From the NCBI GenBank assembly GCA_947303335.1, contig CAMYYB010000019.1, forward strand, positions 1 through 39,233: DNA of 39,233 bases, read 5' to 3'. The position numbers and the translations under genes are program-made. The notes under the pieces are model-generated. The model saw only the letters and a program-made list of their open reading frames with translations, was not told the origin of the DNA and searched no databases. Shown here piece by piece: positions 7,114 through 15,432 of the stretch (position 1 is its first letter; each line of letters begins with the position of its first letter). The stretch is from an uncultured Bacteroidales bacterium. Its GTDB lineage: Bacteria; Bacteroidota; Bacteroidia; Bacteroidales; F082.

Positions 7114-8136
7114 ATGAACAGCATAGAGAAAAATACTACCACAGACAGGTTATATACCGAAATCGCCGAATTAATACATTCGGCACGGTATGCGGTAGTT
7201 TCTCAAGTGAACACTACTTTGCTTATCACCTATTGGAATGTAGGCAAACTAATTGTAGAAGAAGAGCAAAGCAGCCAGTTAAGAGCAGAATATGGGAAGC
7301 AGCAACTCAAAGAACTGTCAAAGCGTCTCACCAAGGATTTCGGCAAAGGTTTTTCGAGAGCCAACTTACAGTGGATGAGAATTCTATACATAAAGTATCC
7401 GATTTGCCAGACACTGTCTAGCAAATTGAGTTGGAGCCACTATTGCGAATTGCTTACCATTTCCGATGATGACAAACGCTCGTTCTACGAAAAAGAATGT
7501 ATCAATGCGCATTGGTCTTTCAGAGAACTGAAGCGACAGATTGACAGTTCGCTCTTTGAACGCTTGCTATTGTCGGACGGACAAACAAACAAAGAAAAGG
7601 TCTATCAGTTGGCAACCAAAGGAATAGAAATGAGTCAGCCTTCCGACATCATAAAAGACCCATACGTGTTTGAGTTTCTTGGTATTCCCGAAAAGAAGCC
7701 CATCATGGAAAGCGATTTGGAACGGATGCTAAAAAGAGGCCTTGAGGACTTTTTGTTGGAATTGGGTCGCGGATTCATGTTTGTGGGGACTCAACAACGT
7801 GTGACTATCAACAACACACACTATTATGTGGATATGGTGTTCTATAACAAAATTCTAAAGGCATACGTCCTGATTGAATTAAAGCGAACCAAACTGACAC
7901 CCGAAGCAGCTGGGCAACTCAACATGTACCTGAACTACTACGCCACCGAGGTAAATGACGAAGATGACAATCCTCCCATTGGCATCATCCTTTGTACCGA
8001 CAAGGACAGCCTGACCGCTGAATATGCTTTAGGCGGACTATCAAACCAAATCTTCGCATCGAAATACACGCTCTGTTTGCCTAATAAGGAAGAATTGATT
8101 GAAAAAGTTGCAAGATTGATTGAGAATGGGGCTTAA
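7114..8136 (+). CDS. DUF1016 / YhcG-type PD-(D/E)XK nuclease
   Basis: This 340-residue protein has the DUF1016 layout. The N-terminal half (1-165) is helical with YWNVGKLIVEEEQ, YGKQQLKELSKRLTKDFGKGFS and NLQWMRILY. The C-terminal half is the YhcG nuclease domain with LGIPEKKPIMESDLE, Asp 240 in HYYVDMVFYN, and Glu 255/Lys 257 in VLIELK, which is a complete D...ExK active site. Relatives are often found next to restriction systems or mobile DNA, and their cellular role is not settled. I chose ATG 7114 over GTG 7075, which would overlap purM. The gene sits between purM and prfA, and its codon use looks more A/T-rich than theirs, as expected for an acquired gene. No partner restriction or modification gene is present here. 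Confidence 0.88.
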   Translation: MNSIEKNTTTDRLYTEIAELIHSARYAVVSQVNTTLLITYWNVGKLIVEEEQSSQLRAEYGKQQLKELSKRLTKDFGKGFSRANLQWMRILYIKYPICQTLSSKLSWSHYCELLTISDDDKRSFYEKECINAHWSFRELKRQIDSSLFERLLLSDGQTNKEKVYQLATKGIEMSQPSDIIKDPYVFEFLGIPEKKPIMESDLERMLKRGLEDFLLELGRGFMFVGTQQRVTINNTHYYVDMVFYNKILKAYVLIELKRTKLTPEAAGQLNMYLNYYATEVNDEDDNPPIGIILCTDKDSLTAEYALGGLSNQIFASKYTLCLPNKEELIEKVARLIENGA

Positions 8137-8187
8137 GCATTTAAATAATGAATCTTCAAAATAGTATTTTCTCAAAATACAAAAATT

Positions 8188-9294
8188 GTGGACATCACAG
8201 AAAAACTCGAAACGATAAAGCACCGCTGGGAGGAGATGGGCGAACAACTCGCTGACCCGGCTGTGGCTGCTGACATAAAAAGATTCGTGAAGCTCAACAA
8301 GGACTACAAGGACTTGGAGCCTATCGTTATGGCCTTTAAGGAATACAAGACTTTACAGGCCAACATCGAGGAAGCCAAAGAAATCCTTGCCACAGAGAAA
8401 GACGAAGAAATGCGCAAGATGGCCCAGGAGGAATTAGACACTGCACAAGGACGCATTGAGGAGTTGGAGCAAGACATCCGCGTGATGATGATTCCCAAAG
8501 ACCCTCAGGACAGCAAGAACGCCGTCATGGAAATCCGCGCCGGCACGGGAGGAGACGAGGCCTGCCTCTTCGCTGGAGACTTGTTTAGAATGTACAGCAA
8601 GTTCTGTGAAAACAAAGGCTGGAAAGTGGAAGTCACCAGTGTAAGCGAAGGAGCCAGTGGTGGCTACAAGGAAATTGACTTCAACGTAACGGGAAACGGT
8701 TGCTACGGCATCCTGAAATTTGAGTCGGGTGTACACCGTGTGCAACGTGTTCCCAAGACCGAGGCCCAAGGGCGCATCCATACCTCTGCCGCATCAGTGG
8801 CGGTATTGCCAGAAGCAGAAGAGTTTGATGTTGAGATTAACGAAGGTGAAATCAAGTGGGACACTTTCCGCTCCTCTGGTGCCGGTGGACAGAATGTAAA
8901 TAAGGTGGAATCCGGAGTACGTCTGCGCTATATGTGGAAGAACCCCAATACCGGTGAGATGCAGGAAATCCTCATCGAATGTACAGAGACCCGAGACCAG
9001 CCCAAAAACAGGGAACGTGCTTTGTCGAGACTGCGCACCCGCATCTACGACATGGAATACCAGAAATACATCAGCGACATTTCCGCCAAGCGCAAGACTA
9101 TGGTTTCCACAGGAGACCGCTCTGCGAAGATTCGCACCTATAATTATCCCCAAGGGCGTGTCACCGACCACCGCGTGGAAGGTCTGACGGTGTATAACCT
9201 CGCCGCTGTCATGGACGGCGACTTAGACGAGATTATCAATCGCCTACAGATGGCTGAGAACGCAGAGAAATTGAAAGAGAACATTGAATCATAG
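8188..9294 (+). CDS. prfA: Peptide chain release factor 1
   Basis: This 368-residue RF1 recognises UAA and UAG stop codons and releases the peptide on the ribosome. The stop-codon reading motif PxT is present as PKT (189-191) inside [22 protein letters not shown], and the catalytic GGQ is at 233-235, the same numbers as in E. coli RF1. The N-terminal helical domain (1-100) and C-terminal helices ending in [15 protein letters not shown] are complete. The start is GTG 8188; no ATG lies in frame close by upstream, and the N-terminus [18 protein letters not shown] aligns with RF1 proteins. It is separated from the nuclease gene by 51 A/T-rich bases and followed by pyrF after 59. Confidence 0.95.
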   Translation: MDITEKLETIKHRWEEMGEQLADPAVAADIKRFVKLNKDYKDLEPIVMAFKEYKTLQANIEEAKEILATEKDEEMRKMAQEELDTAQGRIEELEQDIRVMMIPKDPQDSKNAVMEIRAGTGGDEACLFAGDLFRMYSKFCENKGWKVEVTSVSEGASGGYKEIDFNVTGNGCYGILKFESGVHRVQRVPKTEAQGRIHTSAASVAVLPEAEEFDVEINEGEIKWDTFRSSGAGGQNVNKVESGVRLRYMWKNPNTGEMQEILIECTETRDQPKNRERALSRLRTRIYDMEYQKYISDISAKRKTMVSTGDRSAKIRTYNYPQGRVTDHRVEGLTVYNLAAVMDGDLDEIINRLQMAENAEKLKENIES

Positions 9295-9302
9295 AAATCC
9301 GG

Positions 9303-9321
9303 CCCTTCGACAGGCTCAGGG
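9303..9321. repeat. Short palindrome-edged element between prfA and pyrF
   Basis: CCCTTCGACAGGCTCAGGG has CCCT/AGGG ends and resembles a short dispersed motif I recall from intergenic regions of several bacterial phyla. It begins 8 bases after the prfA stop. Only one copy is seen in this window, so calling it a repeat rests on recall rather than on this sequence. Confidence 0.3.
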
Positions 9322-9353
9322 ACCTTCATTTTTTGAATATAAACTCAGACACC

Positions 9354-10196
9354 ATGAATAAGAAACAACTTTTCGAGCAAATCCAAAAAAAACAGTCGTT
9401 CCTTTGCGTCGGTTTGGATACCGACATCAACAAGATTCCGCAAGAACTCTTGGCTATGGACGACCCAATCTTTGAGTTCAATAAGCAGATTATCAATCAC
9501 ACTGCGTCTTACGCTGTGGCCTACAAGCCCAACACGGCTTTCTACGAGGTCTTCGGTTCCAAAGGCTGGCAAAGTCTGGAACGCACTATCCAATACATTC
9601 GCAACAACCATCCCGAAATCTTTATCATTGCTGATGCCAAGCGCGGCGACATAGGCAACACCTCAGCCAACTACGCCAAGGCATTCTTCAACACCTTGAA
9701 AACCGATGCTTTGACAGTAGCGCCTTACATGGGCAAGGACTCTGTGGAACCATTCCTCAACTTTGAGGACAAATGGGTTGTTCTCTTGGCATTGACTTCC
9801 AACAAAGGTTCCCAAGACTTCCAGTACCTGAACGTCGGTGAGCGGATGCTTCACCAACAAGTGCTTCAAACTGCTACCACTTGGGCCTCTTCAGAACAGA
9901 TGATGTTCGTGGTAGGTGCCACGCATCCCGAAGAATTAGGTGAAATCCGCAAAATGTTGCCTGAATATTTCTTCCTCGTGCCTGGTGTAGGTGCCCAAGG
10001 CGGTGACTTACAAGCAGTGGCCCACAATGGTCTGAACAATGAATGTGGACTGTTGGTCAATTCGTCAAGAGGCATTATCTATGCTTCGAATGGTAGTGAT
10101 TTTGCTGTTCGTGCGGAAGACGAAGCCAAAAAGTTGCAAGTTCAGATGGCGGAGTTGCTGAAGGAGAAAAGTCTCGTGCAATACGCCGACGCTTGA
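9354..10196 (+). CDS. pyrF: Orotidine 5'-phosphate decarboxylase (type 2)
   Basis: This 280-residue cytoplasmic enzyme turns OMP into UMP, the last step of pyrimidine synthesis. Its size and sequence fit the type 2 subfamily. Motifs in order: FLCVGLDTD (substrate site), [10 protein letters not shown], the catalytic DAKRGD (94-99, Lys 96), [13 protein letters not shown], and [14 protein letters not shown] for phosphate binding. The start is ATG 9354 rather than the in-frame TTG at 9333, which would add seven residues the family lacks. It ends the plus-strand run and is followed 23 bases later by a bidirectional terminator. Confidence 0.95.
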   Translation: MNKKQLFEQIQKKQSFLCVGLDTDINKIPQELLAMDDPIFEFNKQIINHTASYAVAYKPNTAFYEVFGSKGWQSLERTIQYIRNNHPEIFIIADAKRGDIGNTSANYAKAFFNTLKTDALTVAPYMGKDSVEPFLNFEDKWVVLLALTSNKGSQDFQYLNVGERMLHQQVLQTATTWASSEQMMFVVGATHPEELGEIRKMLPEYFFLVPGVGAQGGDLQAVAHNGLNNECGLLVNSSRGIIYASNGSDFAVRAEDEAKKLQVQMAELLKEKSLVQYADA

Positions 10197-10219
10197 CAAC
10201 AAATCTCTTTTAATGACAC

Positions 10220-10253
10220 AAAAAAGTCGCCTCGATGACGAGGCGACTTTTTT
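10220..10253. terminator. Bidirectional intrinsic terminator between pyrF and the Omp28-like gene
   Basis: AAAAAAGTCGCCTCG (10220-10234) and CGAGGCGACTTTTTT (10239-10253) pair perfectly around ATGA. It has a G/C-rich stem with A and T runs at both ends, so it can stop transcripts from both converging genes. Confidence 0.9.
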
Positions 10254-10274
10254 GTTGCGTACAAATGACCACGT

Positions 10275-12320
10275 TTAACGGGCCACAGAGAAAGTGCGGT
10301 TCAGCATGGAACCATCCTTGGCGTAGATGCGGATGATATACATACCGCTGTTCAGGCTCTCCGTATCGATTTGGGTCTTGTTGCCGTCGGCATTCTGTGT
10401 CATCACACGCTGTCCAACGGTGTTGTAGACCTCGATGCGAGTCATGCCCTCCCCTTGGATGTTCAGCACGCCCTTTGTGGGGTTGGGATACAGCTTCAGG
10501 CTGCTTTCAAACTCGTTGACACCATCCGAAGTGGTTTGGAACGTCATCTCTTCGCCATAGAAGGTCTCGTCATTGACTTTAGCGTATGCCTTCACCATAT
10601 AGAGGCTGGAGGGCTCCAACTCGTCAGTGGATGCGAGAATCATACGGAACTCATTAAGGAAGCCGGGGATAATGAGAATATCGGAACTGGTCACCTTGCT
10701 GCATTCAAAACCTACTTCATCGGGATAGCCTTCGAATTCCAGATAAGCCACAAAGTCAGCGTGATTGCCGCTCACATTACCCACCTCGGTCTCGCCCACC
10801 TCGACTTGAGGCTGTGGTCCTCTGACCGAAATCAGGTGGGAGGCTTCTTCACCAAACTCGCCGTCGTTCTCGTCACCAAAGATGACGTTTCCTTGGCTGT
10901 CCTTGACGATGTAGTAACCATGTCCGTAGGAGCAGCAGATACCATTGCCCATCTGGTCATGAATGGTGAACTTCACGCATTCAAAAGCAGGAACAGTAAC
11001 ATGTTCAATATGCAACTGCGTACCCGTACCGGCAGCCAGCATAGTATAAGGACCACCTGAGCCTAGCACGGTACCTTCAGAAGTAGTGATTTCCCAAGTG
11101 ATGTGGTTGCCGAACTTGTCTTGCATGATTTCGAGTCTCAGATTTTCCTCTTCATTTTCAATCTCAAGGTCTGCCCATTCGAGACAATTGACCGTGCCCG
11201 TGGACATTTTTTGTTGAGGTTCGCCATTTGCTTCAGTAAGAGTGATAGTCACAGGATGTACACCAAACGGAGCATTAACCGTAGCATAAACCTTTTCCAC
11301 AGCATATTGAGGTAAAACTCCGTTCCAGTTAATGGTTTTGGACTGGCCTTCCATTTCCACCACAAACGTCATGGAAGTCAAAACATCGGTACCGATATTC
11401 TGAACGTTGATTTCGATGTCTTTGGAATGCGTGCAAGTGGCGCCACCTACTTGTTTGATACTTTTAAAGATAGGATAGATAGGCTCATCCACACCTTGCA
11501 CCATATCGAGTTCGCAACCCGTCAAGATGGGGCGATAGGCATTACCTTGCTGACGCTCGGAGACCCAAGCTAGGAAGAAAATGTTGTCGAGGTCGACATC
11601 AACGCCATTGGGGGAACCAATGTTCTCAGGTACCACATACTCATAAGTACGGGTAATTAAAGTACCCTGAGTGGTAGGACTGATGGGATCGCCCCAGGCA
11701 CTTTCGGTGATGACATCACGAAGGACGTGCATGTGGCTATACAGATTGCCCACCCACTGCGTAGGATTGTAGTTGCCGTAGTCGGCTTGCGAACCGAGGA
11801 TACTATCTTGCAACATTGCAATCGTCAGGTAATTTTGATCCACAGTACTATTTCCAGTATAATATACCTCAACGGTAATAGTCGCGACACGGGTCTCAGG
11901 ATTAAGGATCACCATACCACCAATGTTACACTCAGAGACCTGATTCATTTGCGTGTTGGCAATGCCAGCCCATGCACCTCTGTTCTGTGCTGCAGCAGTA
12001 CTACGATTGACAACTCCGGAAGGATATCCATCAACGCTGAAACCGCCATGGATGGTGTTACCATCTGGAGTAATCATGTTAGGATAAGAAGTCTGGGCAT
12101 AGCCGCCAGCATGAATGTTGATAGCCCAAACCCTGCCTGGGTTGTTGGCCATAATCTCATTAGCGATTCGGTGTCCATCGGTGCAGTAGCCGCAGCCACG
12201 TCCCGTGAACTCTTCGAGAATGACGTTCCTGTTGGCAGGATCCGTCGAAACAAACTGCTGGGCCTTCAGCGAGAAGGTGAAGGCCAGCAAAGCCATTAAG
12301 GCAAAGGCGAATTTCTTCAT
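10275..12320 (-). CDS. Omp28-like T9SS cargo protein with thioredoxin-type CGYC motif
   Basis: This 681-residue protein is predicted to be exported by the T9SS. A signal peptide (1-20, ending LKA) is followed by an Omp28-type thioredoxin-like domain beginning NVILEEFTGRGCGYC; Cys 43 and Cys 46 form a CxxC pair, then HAGGYAQTSYPN and GYPSGVVNR follow as in that family. The middle has beta-rich segments, including a Cys-rich GNGICC motif typical of Bacteroidota secreted proteins. A fibronectin-type III-like stretch precedes the type A sorting domain (LKLYPNPTKGVLNI to the terminal VAR). The start is ATG 12320, since the 59 in-frame upstream codons would run through a terminator and a promoter. 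Omp28 relatives are surface proteins; a redox role for CGYC is inference. Confidence 0.85.
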   Translation of the reverse strand: MKKFAFALMALLAFTFSLKAQQFVSTDPANRNVILEEFTGRGCGYCTDGHRIANEIMANNPGRVWAINIHAGGYAQTSYPNMITPDGNTIHGGFSVDGYPSGVVNRSTAAAQNRGAWAGIANTQMNQVSECNIGGMVILNPETRVATITVEVYYTGNSTVDQNYLTIAMLQDSILGSQADYGNYNPTQWVGNLYSHMHVLRDVITESAWGDPISPTTQGTLITRTYEYVVPENIGSPNGVDVDLDNIFFLAWVSERQQGNAYRPILTGCELDMVQGVDEPIYPIFKSIKQVGGATCTHSKDIEINVQNIGTDVLTSMTFVVEMEGQSKTINWNGVLPQYAVEKVYATVNAPFGVHPVTITLTEANGEPQQKMSTGTVNCLEWADLEIENEEENLRLEIMQDKFGNHITWEITTSEGTVLGSGGPYTMLAAGTGTQLHIEHVTVPAFECVKFTIHDQMGNGICCSYGHGYYIVKDSQGNVIFGDENDGEFGEEASHLISVRGPQPQVEVGETEVGNVSGNHADFVAYLEFEGYPDEVGFECSKVTSSDILIIPGFLNEFRMILASTDELEPSSLYMVKAYAKVNDETFYGEEMTFQTTSDGVNEFESSLKLYPNPTKGVLNIQGEGMTRIEVYNTVGQRVMTQNADGNKTQIDTESLNSGMYIIRIYAKDGSMLNRTFSVAR

Positions 12321-12358
12321 TGTCGTATTATTTAGTTGATATTCGAATTTTGAGGTGG

Positions 12359-12366
12359 CAAAAATA
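12359..12366 (-). promoter_or_regulatory. -7 promoter box for the Omp28-like gene
   Basis: On the minus strand TATTTTTG matches the -7 consensus, 39 bases before the ATG at 12320. It lies just after the ilvE terminator, so this gene probably has its own transcript. No clear -33 element is seen. Confidence 0.5.
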
Positions 12367-12375
12367 CACATTAAT

Positions 12376-12409
12376 AAAAAATGCGCCACCTGAGTGACGC
12401 ATTTTTTTT
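12376..12409 (-). terminator. Intrinsic terminator of ilvE
   Basis: The stem AAAAAATGCG with CCAC pairs with GTG and CGCATTTTTT, with one mismatch, around a 4-base loop, and has A/T runs on both sides. It lies 24 bases after the ilvE stop on the minus strand. Confidence 0.75.
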
Positions 12410-12432
12410 GAGGATTATGAAAACTAATCCAA

Positions 12433-13458
12433 TCAGATGCCTTCGATGACGGTAATCCAGCCGAATTCGTCAGGCTCGGTGCCGTATTGGATGCCACGCA
12501 GCTTGTTGTACAGCTTCAAGCTCCAAGGGCCAGGATTGCCATCGCCAAACGTGTAGGACCTGCCGTTCTCAGGATCGTCGATACGAGAGATGGGGCTGAT
12601 GACAGCAGCGGTACCGCATGCGCCAGCCTCCTCAAAGGTAGCCAGTTCCTCTTCGGGGATAGGACGGCGTTCCACCCTCATGCCGAGGCTCTCAGCAATC
12701 TGCATCAAGCTCTTGTTGGTGATGGAAGGCAGGATTGAGGTGCTCTGAGGCGTGATGTAGGTGTCGTTCTTGATACCGAAGAAGTTGGCAGCGCCAGCCT
12801 CGTCGATATATTTCTTTTCCTTGGCGTCGAGATAGAACTCGCAGGCATATTGACCGCCATGGCAGGCTTCGACGTGCGGACGCAACGAAGCGGCGTAGTT
12901 GCCACCCACCTTATAAGTACCGGTACCCAGCGGGGCAGCACGGTCATACTTGCGCGTGATGACGTAGGGGTTAGCCATGAAGCCGCCCTTGAAGTAAGGA
13001 CCGACTGGAGTGGCGAAGACGACGAAGAGATACTCAGTGGCAGGCTTCACACCCACTTGTGCACCCATACCAATCAGCAAAGGACGCAGATAAAGCGAAG
13101 CACCCGTCTCATAAGGCGGGATGAAGTCGGCGTTGAGACGCACCACCATCTCAATGGCAGCTTGGAACTTGTCCATCGGGAACTCAGCCATCATGATACC
13201 GCGGCTCGAGCTCTGCAAACGCTTGCAGTTCTCGTCCATACGGAAGACGCGGACCTTGCCGTCCTTGCCACGGAAAGCCTTCAGGCCTTCGAAAGCCTCC
13301 TGACCATAGTGCAGGCAGGTGGCAGCCATATGGATGTTGATGGTGGTTTCAGAGGTGACTTCAAGTTCGCCCCACTGACCGTTGCGATAGTAGCAACGGA
13401 CATTGTAATTCGTTGGATAATAACCGAATGTTAAGTTTGCCCAATCGATGTTTTGCAT
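12433..13458 (-). CDS. ilvE: Branched-chain amino acid aminotransferase
   Basis: This 341-residue PLP enzyme of fold type IV moves the amino group between glutamate and the keto acids of valine, leucine and isoleucine. The family features are the early HYGQEAFEGLKAFRGKDG block, RMDENCKRL, SLYLRPLLIG, the PLP-binding Lys 183 in GTYKVGGNYA, then EAGAANFFGI and the C-terminal EEAGACGTAAVISPI. Length and motifs fit the ilvE_II type. The ATG at 13458 starts MQNIDWANLTFGY. It is a stand-alone unit with its own promoter and terminator; no other branched-chain synthesis gene is next to it. Confidence 0.95.
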   Translation of the reverse strand: MQNIDWANLTFGYYPTNYNVRCYYRNGQWGELEVTSETTINIHMAATCLHYGQEAFEGLKAFRGKDGKVRVFRMDENCKRLQSSSRGIMMAEFPMDKFQAAIEMVVRLNADFIPPYETGASLYLRPLLIGMGAQVGVKPATEYLFVVFATPVGPYFKGGFMANPYVITRKYDRAAPLGTGTYKVGGNYAASLRPHVEACHGGQYACEFYLDAKEKKYIDEAGAANFFGIKNDTYITPQSTSILPSITNKSLMQIAESLGMRVERRPIPEEELATFEEAGACGTAAVISPISRIDDPENGRSYTFGDGNPGPWSLKLYNKLRGIQYGTEPDEFGWITVIEGI

Positions 13459-13506
13459 ATCTTTTAATGTTTAAAGTTGATACTATTATTGTTCTCAAAA
13501 AGTCCA

Positions 13507-13514
13507 CGAAGATA
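13507..13514 (-). promoter_or_regulatory. Possible -7 promoter box for ilvE
   Basis: On the minus strand TATCTTCG is one base from TATCTTTG and lies 49 bases before the ilvE start. It falls between the methyltransferase stop and ilvE. Confidence 0.35.
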
Positions 13515-13552
13515 CGAAGTTTTTTTGAATGTACAGCGTTTTTTCTCGAATT

Positions 13553-14722
13553 TTACGCATTTAAGTCCAGAACCGTCTCCAAATAATGCCGCTTGATACC
13601 ATAACGCGCCTTCATGTCGTTGATTTGTTCCAGTATTTTCGCATCTTTTGTGTTTTTCGATGTCTTTCTACCTACCAGCAGCACGTTCTTCGGTGTATGC
13701 TCCATCTCAATGAACTCCATCACTTGGGTCTTGTTGCCGAAATACTCCAATATCAGGGCACGGATGGTGTCGGTAATCATCACAGCCTGGCGTTCGAGGA
13801 AGATGCCGTAGCGGGTGATAGCGTCGTAACGCCCCGAGCGTTCCATTTCCTGCCGAATCTGCTTGTGACAGCACGGGGCACATACAATCAGACCCGCCCC
13901 CGCCTTGATGCCCGAGGCGATGGCATCGTCAGTGGCAGTATTGCAGGCATGAAGAGCAATCAGCACATCCAGTTTTTCAGGATGATAATCTTCGATGCTA
14001 CTCTCTACGAGCCCCAAACCCTTCAAGTGGTTGGATTGGATAATTTCGTTAATCTTCAGCACTAAATCGGGACGAATCTCCACACCTTTAATATCTACAT
14101 CGAGGTTCAAGCGCTGGGTCAGCAACTCATAGAGAGCAAAAGTGAGGTACCCCTTCCCTGCCCCCATGTCGGCAATGTGGACGGTGTCCTCAAATTTCAT
14201 CGGCTTGATGAGACTCTCCACGATTTCAGCATACTTGTATATTTGCTTGAACTTGTGCTGCATATCAGCTGTAATCTTGCCCTCGCGGGTAGTCAGGCCA
14301 AGCTGATACCACCAAGGATTAGCTGGATTGATGAGGCGAGCTTTCTGCTTGTCATGCTCCAGGTTCTGCTCTCGGCATTCCTGCACCTTCTTGGTCTGTA
14401 TTGTTGCCTTGCCTTTGCTTGAAACCAGCAAAGCAACATCCTCATCCACAGTGAAAAGAACAGCATTGAGAAAACGCATTGGCAGCATCTCCCCCAATAT
14501 CTTAAGCATATCCGCAACATCGTAGTTCTTCACTTCATCACGACGTTCGTAATGATACGTGAAAGCATAAAGCCGCCTCTCCTTTATTAATACAGGTTTC
14601 ACGTAGACGTTGCGCAATTCGTCGTGTTTCTGAACCGGCTTGCTCAGTGTCATCTTCACCAAGGTGCTTTGCCCAGCAGACTCAGCCACTTGGGTTAGAA
14701 ATCTTTGAATGGTTTCCGACAT
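13553..14722 (-). CDS. SAM-dependent methyltransferase (Methyltransf_32-like)
   Basis: This 389-residue protein has an N-terminal region of about 150 residues of unknown fold followed by a Rossmann-type methyltransferase domain. Seen are the SAM-binding motif I (VHIADMGAGKGYLTFALYELL), motif II acidic residue (GVEIRPDLVLKIN), LIALHACNTATDDAI, and the Cys pair CAPCCHK. This pattern matches Methyltransf_32, which includes GSTCD-like and METTL25-like proteins; the substrate, probably RNA or protein, cannot be told from the sequence. The start is ATG 14722; an upstream TTG would overlap the lipoprotein stop. Only 11 bases separate it from that gene, so the two share a transcript. Confidence 0.8.
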   Translation of the reverse strand: MSETIQRFLTQVAESAGQSTLVKMTLSKPVQKHDELRNVYVKPVLIKERRLYAFTYHYERRDEVKNYDVADMLKILGEMLPMRFLNAVLFTVDEDVALLVSSKGKATIQTKKVQECREQNLEHDKQKARLINPANPWWYQLGLTTREGKITADMQHKFKQIYKYAEIVESLIKPMKFEDTVHIADMGAGKGYLTFALYELLTQRLNLDVDIKGVEIRPDLVLKINEIIQSNHLKGLGLVESSIEDYHPEKLDVLIALHACNTATDDAIASGIKAGAGLIVCAPCCHKQIRQEMERSGRYDAITRYGIFLERQAVMITDTIRALILEYFGNKTQVMEFIEMEHTPKNVLLVGRKTSKNTKDAKILEQINDMKARYGIKRHYLETVLDLNA

Positions 14723-14733
14723 GATTAAACAAC

Positions 14734-15366
14734 TCAACGAGGCAATTCCACCGCGGGCCAGCCATAATCCTGCAACAGGGTAGCGGAAAGGTTGTGCGCC
14801 TTCACATAGTCGGCAGTGAAGTGCTTTCTCAGGTCTTCGCGTTTTTCCGCATTGCCGTTAATCTCTTGGTAGGAATCAAACTTATCACCGAAAATCTTTT
14901 GGGCACTGGGCAGATTGTCAGCACCATCAGCCACAGCGTCAAAAGATGTCACCTCAAAGCCGTTTTTCACCTTTTTTAAATGCATTAGTCCAGGATGGTT
15001 GCCACCCGAAACGGTCTTGAGCGTGTCGCCCGAAATGTCATAGTTGAACACCCAGAAATCGCCCCAAACCAAAATGTCTTTCGGGTTGCTTTGGTCGACA
15101 CTGATCACATAGGCATAGGGGATGCACACTTTGCCTTGACTGTAGTCCTTACCGATTTTATTCACTAAATAGTCATCAACGGCAGTGAGAGGGTCACCCA
15201 TTTGAGCCTCAGGCCGAGCATGAGCCTCAGACCGAGCAGGCGTTTCGGTTTTCACTTTAGTTTTAGTTTCGGTTTGCTTGGCCTTATCGTTCTTGCAGCC
15301 AACCATACTTGCGCCGCTTAGGATAAGGATGGCGGCTAACATCCACAGTCTCATTGATTTTTTCAT
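14734..15366 (-). CDS. Putative lipoprotein, unknown function
   Basis: This 210-residue protein has a lipoprotein signal peptide (MKKSMRLWM start, hydrophobic core, lipobox SMVGC with Cys 24). A low-complexity linker rich in Lys, Thr, Glu and Ala follows (about 25-56, containing the near-repeats ARSEAHARPEAQ). The globular part holds ISVDQSNPKDILVWGDFWVFNYDISGD and GGNHPGLMHLKK. I do not recognise the family, although the central pattern looks like a small secreted domain. It is upstream of the methyltransferase in the same transcript and follows the sialidase on the minus strand, with its own promoter box between them. Confidence 0.75.
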   Translation of the reverse strand: MKKSMRLWMLAAILILSGASMVGCKNDKAKQTETKTKVKTETPARSEAHARPEAQMGDPLTAVDDYLVNKIGKDYSQGKVCIPYAYVISVDQSNPKDILVWGDFWVFNYDISGDTLKTVSGGNHPGLMHLKKVKNGFEVTSFDAVADGADNLPSAQKIFGDKFDSYQEINGNAEKREDLRKHFTADYVKAHNLSATLLQDYGWPAVELPR

Positions 15367-15391
15367 TTTATTAAGTGATATATTGTGTCAG

Positions 15392-15399
15392 CAAAATTA
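15392..15399 (-). promoter_or_regulatory. -7 promoter box for the lipoprotein-methyltransferase unit
   Basis: On the minus strand TAATTTTG matches the consensus, 26 bases before the ATG at 15366. A TTG lies upstream near 15426, somewhat too far to be a standard -33. Confidence 0.5.
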
Positions 15400-15432
15400 C
15401 GAATTATTATGAAATGAAGACTGGCAAATCAT

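Noticed and set aside
10371-11060. Plus-strand open frame of 229 residues
   Set aside because: It is opposite the Omp28-like gene, whose minus-strand frame has signal peptide, CxxC and sorting domain.
12321-12497. Upstream extension of the Omp28-like gene by 59 codons
   Set aside because: The extension crosses the ilvE terminator and the gene's own promoter box, and would bury the signal peptide.
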